Shown here piece by piece: positions 5,061 through 5,412 of a stretch of DNA of 5,412 nucleotides. How positions within the stretch are numbered: position 1 is the stretch's first letter; each line of letters opens with the position of its first letter. Both the position numbers and the translations under genes were made by a program. The DNA lies in assembly GCA_937897665.1 (NCBI GenBank), contig CALCPB010000824.1:1-5412 (forward strand). Reading direction: 5' to 3'. Source of the stretch: an uncultured Halomicronema sp. Its GTDB lineage: Bacteria; Cyanobacteriota; Cyanobacteriia; Phormidesmidales; Phormidesmidaceae. The notes below the pieces were generated by a model. It searched no databases, was not told the DNA's origin, and was given only the letters and a program-made list of their open reading frames with translations.

Positions 5061-5412
5061 ATAACCACAGGATATGACGTTTTCATCACGACCAAGGGGC
5101 ATAATATAGGTCAAAGTTTGGAGCTGATATAACCCTCATTCCTAACTGACAAGGTATAACGGTAGTCCATAAGTGGTAAGGATCGGCCTAAAGGCCTTAA
5201 CACAAAGCTTTGAGGACTCGTAGTGAATTTCTTGGCCCGGAAGTATCCTGCCCATCTAAGTGTTTTGTCGCGATATCACTCAGACATCCACGAAAAAATC
5301 AGTGCTGTGCCTTCTGATTTCGATAGATCCTTAGAGGCTCCCAAACCGGGTTGATTCAGCACAGCCTTTACAGAGAGATTGTTTCAGTCATCCTTACCTG
5401 TTTAGCACTACC
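5051..5412. other. Unassigned 362-base stretch at the right edge
   Basis: No gene of recognisable family is seen on either strand. The left part (to about 5136) is probably the leader of the transposon remnant. The rest is richer in A+T than the operon region by eye and carries an imperfect hairpin (GTGGTAAGG at 5173-5181 against CCTTAACAC at 5195-5203, one mismatch) and a terminator-like structure at 5293-5320. A 43-codon GTG frame at 5223-5354 has a GAGG seven bases upstream but no known similarity. No tRNA fold was recognised. Confidence 0.5.
5293..5320 (-). terminator. Terminator-like hairpin, minus strand
   Basis: On the minus strand AAATCAG (5320-5314) pairs with CTGATTT (5302-5296) around an 11-base loop and is followed by TTT (5295-5293), giving a run of six T in all. 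The stem is short and AT-rich, so a weak intrinsic terminator at best. It would end a transcript entering from beyond 5412; an open minus-strand frame entering at 5412 stops at TAA 5370-5368, about 50 bases before it. Confidence 0.3.

Larger units (their letters stand above)
4522..5136 (-). mobile_element. Truncated insertion sequence of ISAzo13 type
   Basis: This interval covers the transposase remnant plus the AT-rich leader upstream of its start. The outer end near 5136, where the minus strand begins GGGTTATATCAGCTCC, is only a guess at the terminal sequence. No matching inverted end can be found because the distal end is deleted somewhere in 4450-4522. No target-site duplication could be identified. 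No HIP1 octamer occurs here, unlike the flanking acyltransferase. Confidence 0.45.

Noticed and set aside
4951..5131. Ten-base repeat AGCTGATATA at 4951-4960 and 5122-5131
   Set aside because: Only two copies, one within the transposase frame and one near the presumed element end, in the same orientation; it does not form inverted ends and looks coincidental.
5223..5354. 43-codon GTG frame with a GAGG seven bases upstream
   Set aside because: Short, no known similarity, and it crosses the terminator-like hairpin; insufficient to call a gene.
1..5412. CRISPR array, tRNA, rRNA or riboswitch
   Set aside because: No regularly spaced repeats, cloverleaf or conserved RNA motif was seen on either strand.

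Overview
The window looks like chromosomal DNA of a cyanobacterium. The octamer GCGATCGC (HIP1, a word strongly over-represented in many cyanobacterial genomes) occurs at least nine times, starting at 147, 675, 1506, 1693, 3205, 3555, 4146, 4220 and 4416. The proteins also read like cyanobacterial family members. Genus cannot be fixed from the sequence; a filamentous, moderately GC-rich lineage is a guess.

Left half (1-2848, minus strand): a tight three-gene operon. Transcription runs from a ParA/MinD-like P-loop ATPase (2848-2093) to a complete glutaminase A, glsA (2087-1068), then to a membrane-anchored Cache-domain sensor whose 3' part leaves the window at base 1 (from 1056). Gaps are 5 and 11 bases, and each downstream ribosome binding site overlaps the end of the gene before it. 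A perfect NtcA-type site (GTA-N8-TAC, 2913-2926) lies about 65 bases upstream of the first ATG, with a plausible -10 at the spacing of an NtcA-activated promoter. This suggests nitrogen control of glutamine breakdown. The operon pairs an enzyme converting glutamine to glutamate and ammonium with an extracytoplasmic small-molecule sensor and a positioning-type ATPase. How the three cooperate is inference.

Middle (2849-3328): a 480-base divergent intergenic region with the NtcA site, candidate promoters for both sides and a 17-base palindrome, but no credible gene.

Right half (3329-5412): a decaying region. A membrane acyltransferase (acyltransferase-3 / OpgC-like) on the plus strand is broken by a frameshift near 4080-4120 and an in-frame TAG at 4315. 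Its reading frame can be followed to a natural-looking end at 4449. Beyond it, on the minus strand, is the N-terminal part of an ISAzo13-type transposase (5050 to about 4522), broken by a frameshift and two nonsense codons and lacking its C-terminal half. The last 360 bases hold a perfect 10-bp hairpin, a terminator-like hairpin and no recognisable gene. No HIP1 octamer was found to the right of 4423, consistent with imported DNA there.

No clearly new defence or mobile system is visible. The most interesting item is the putative NtcA-controlled ParA-glutaminase-Cache sensor operon.
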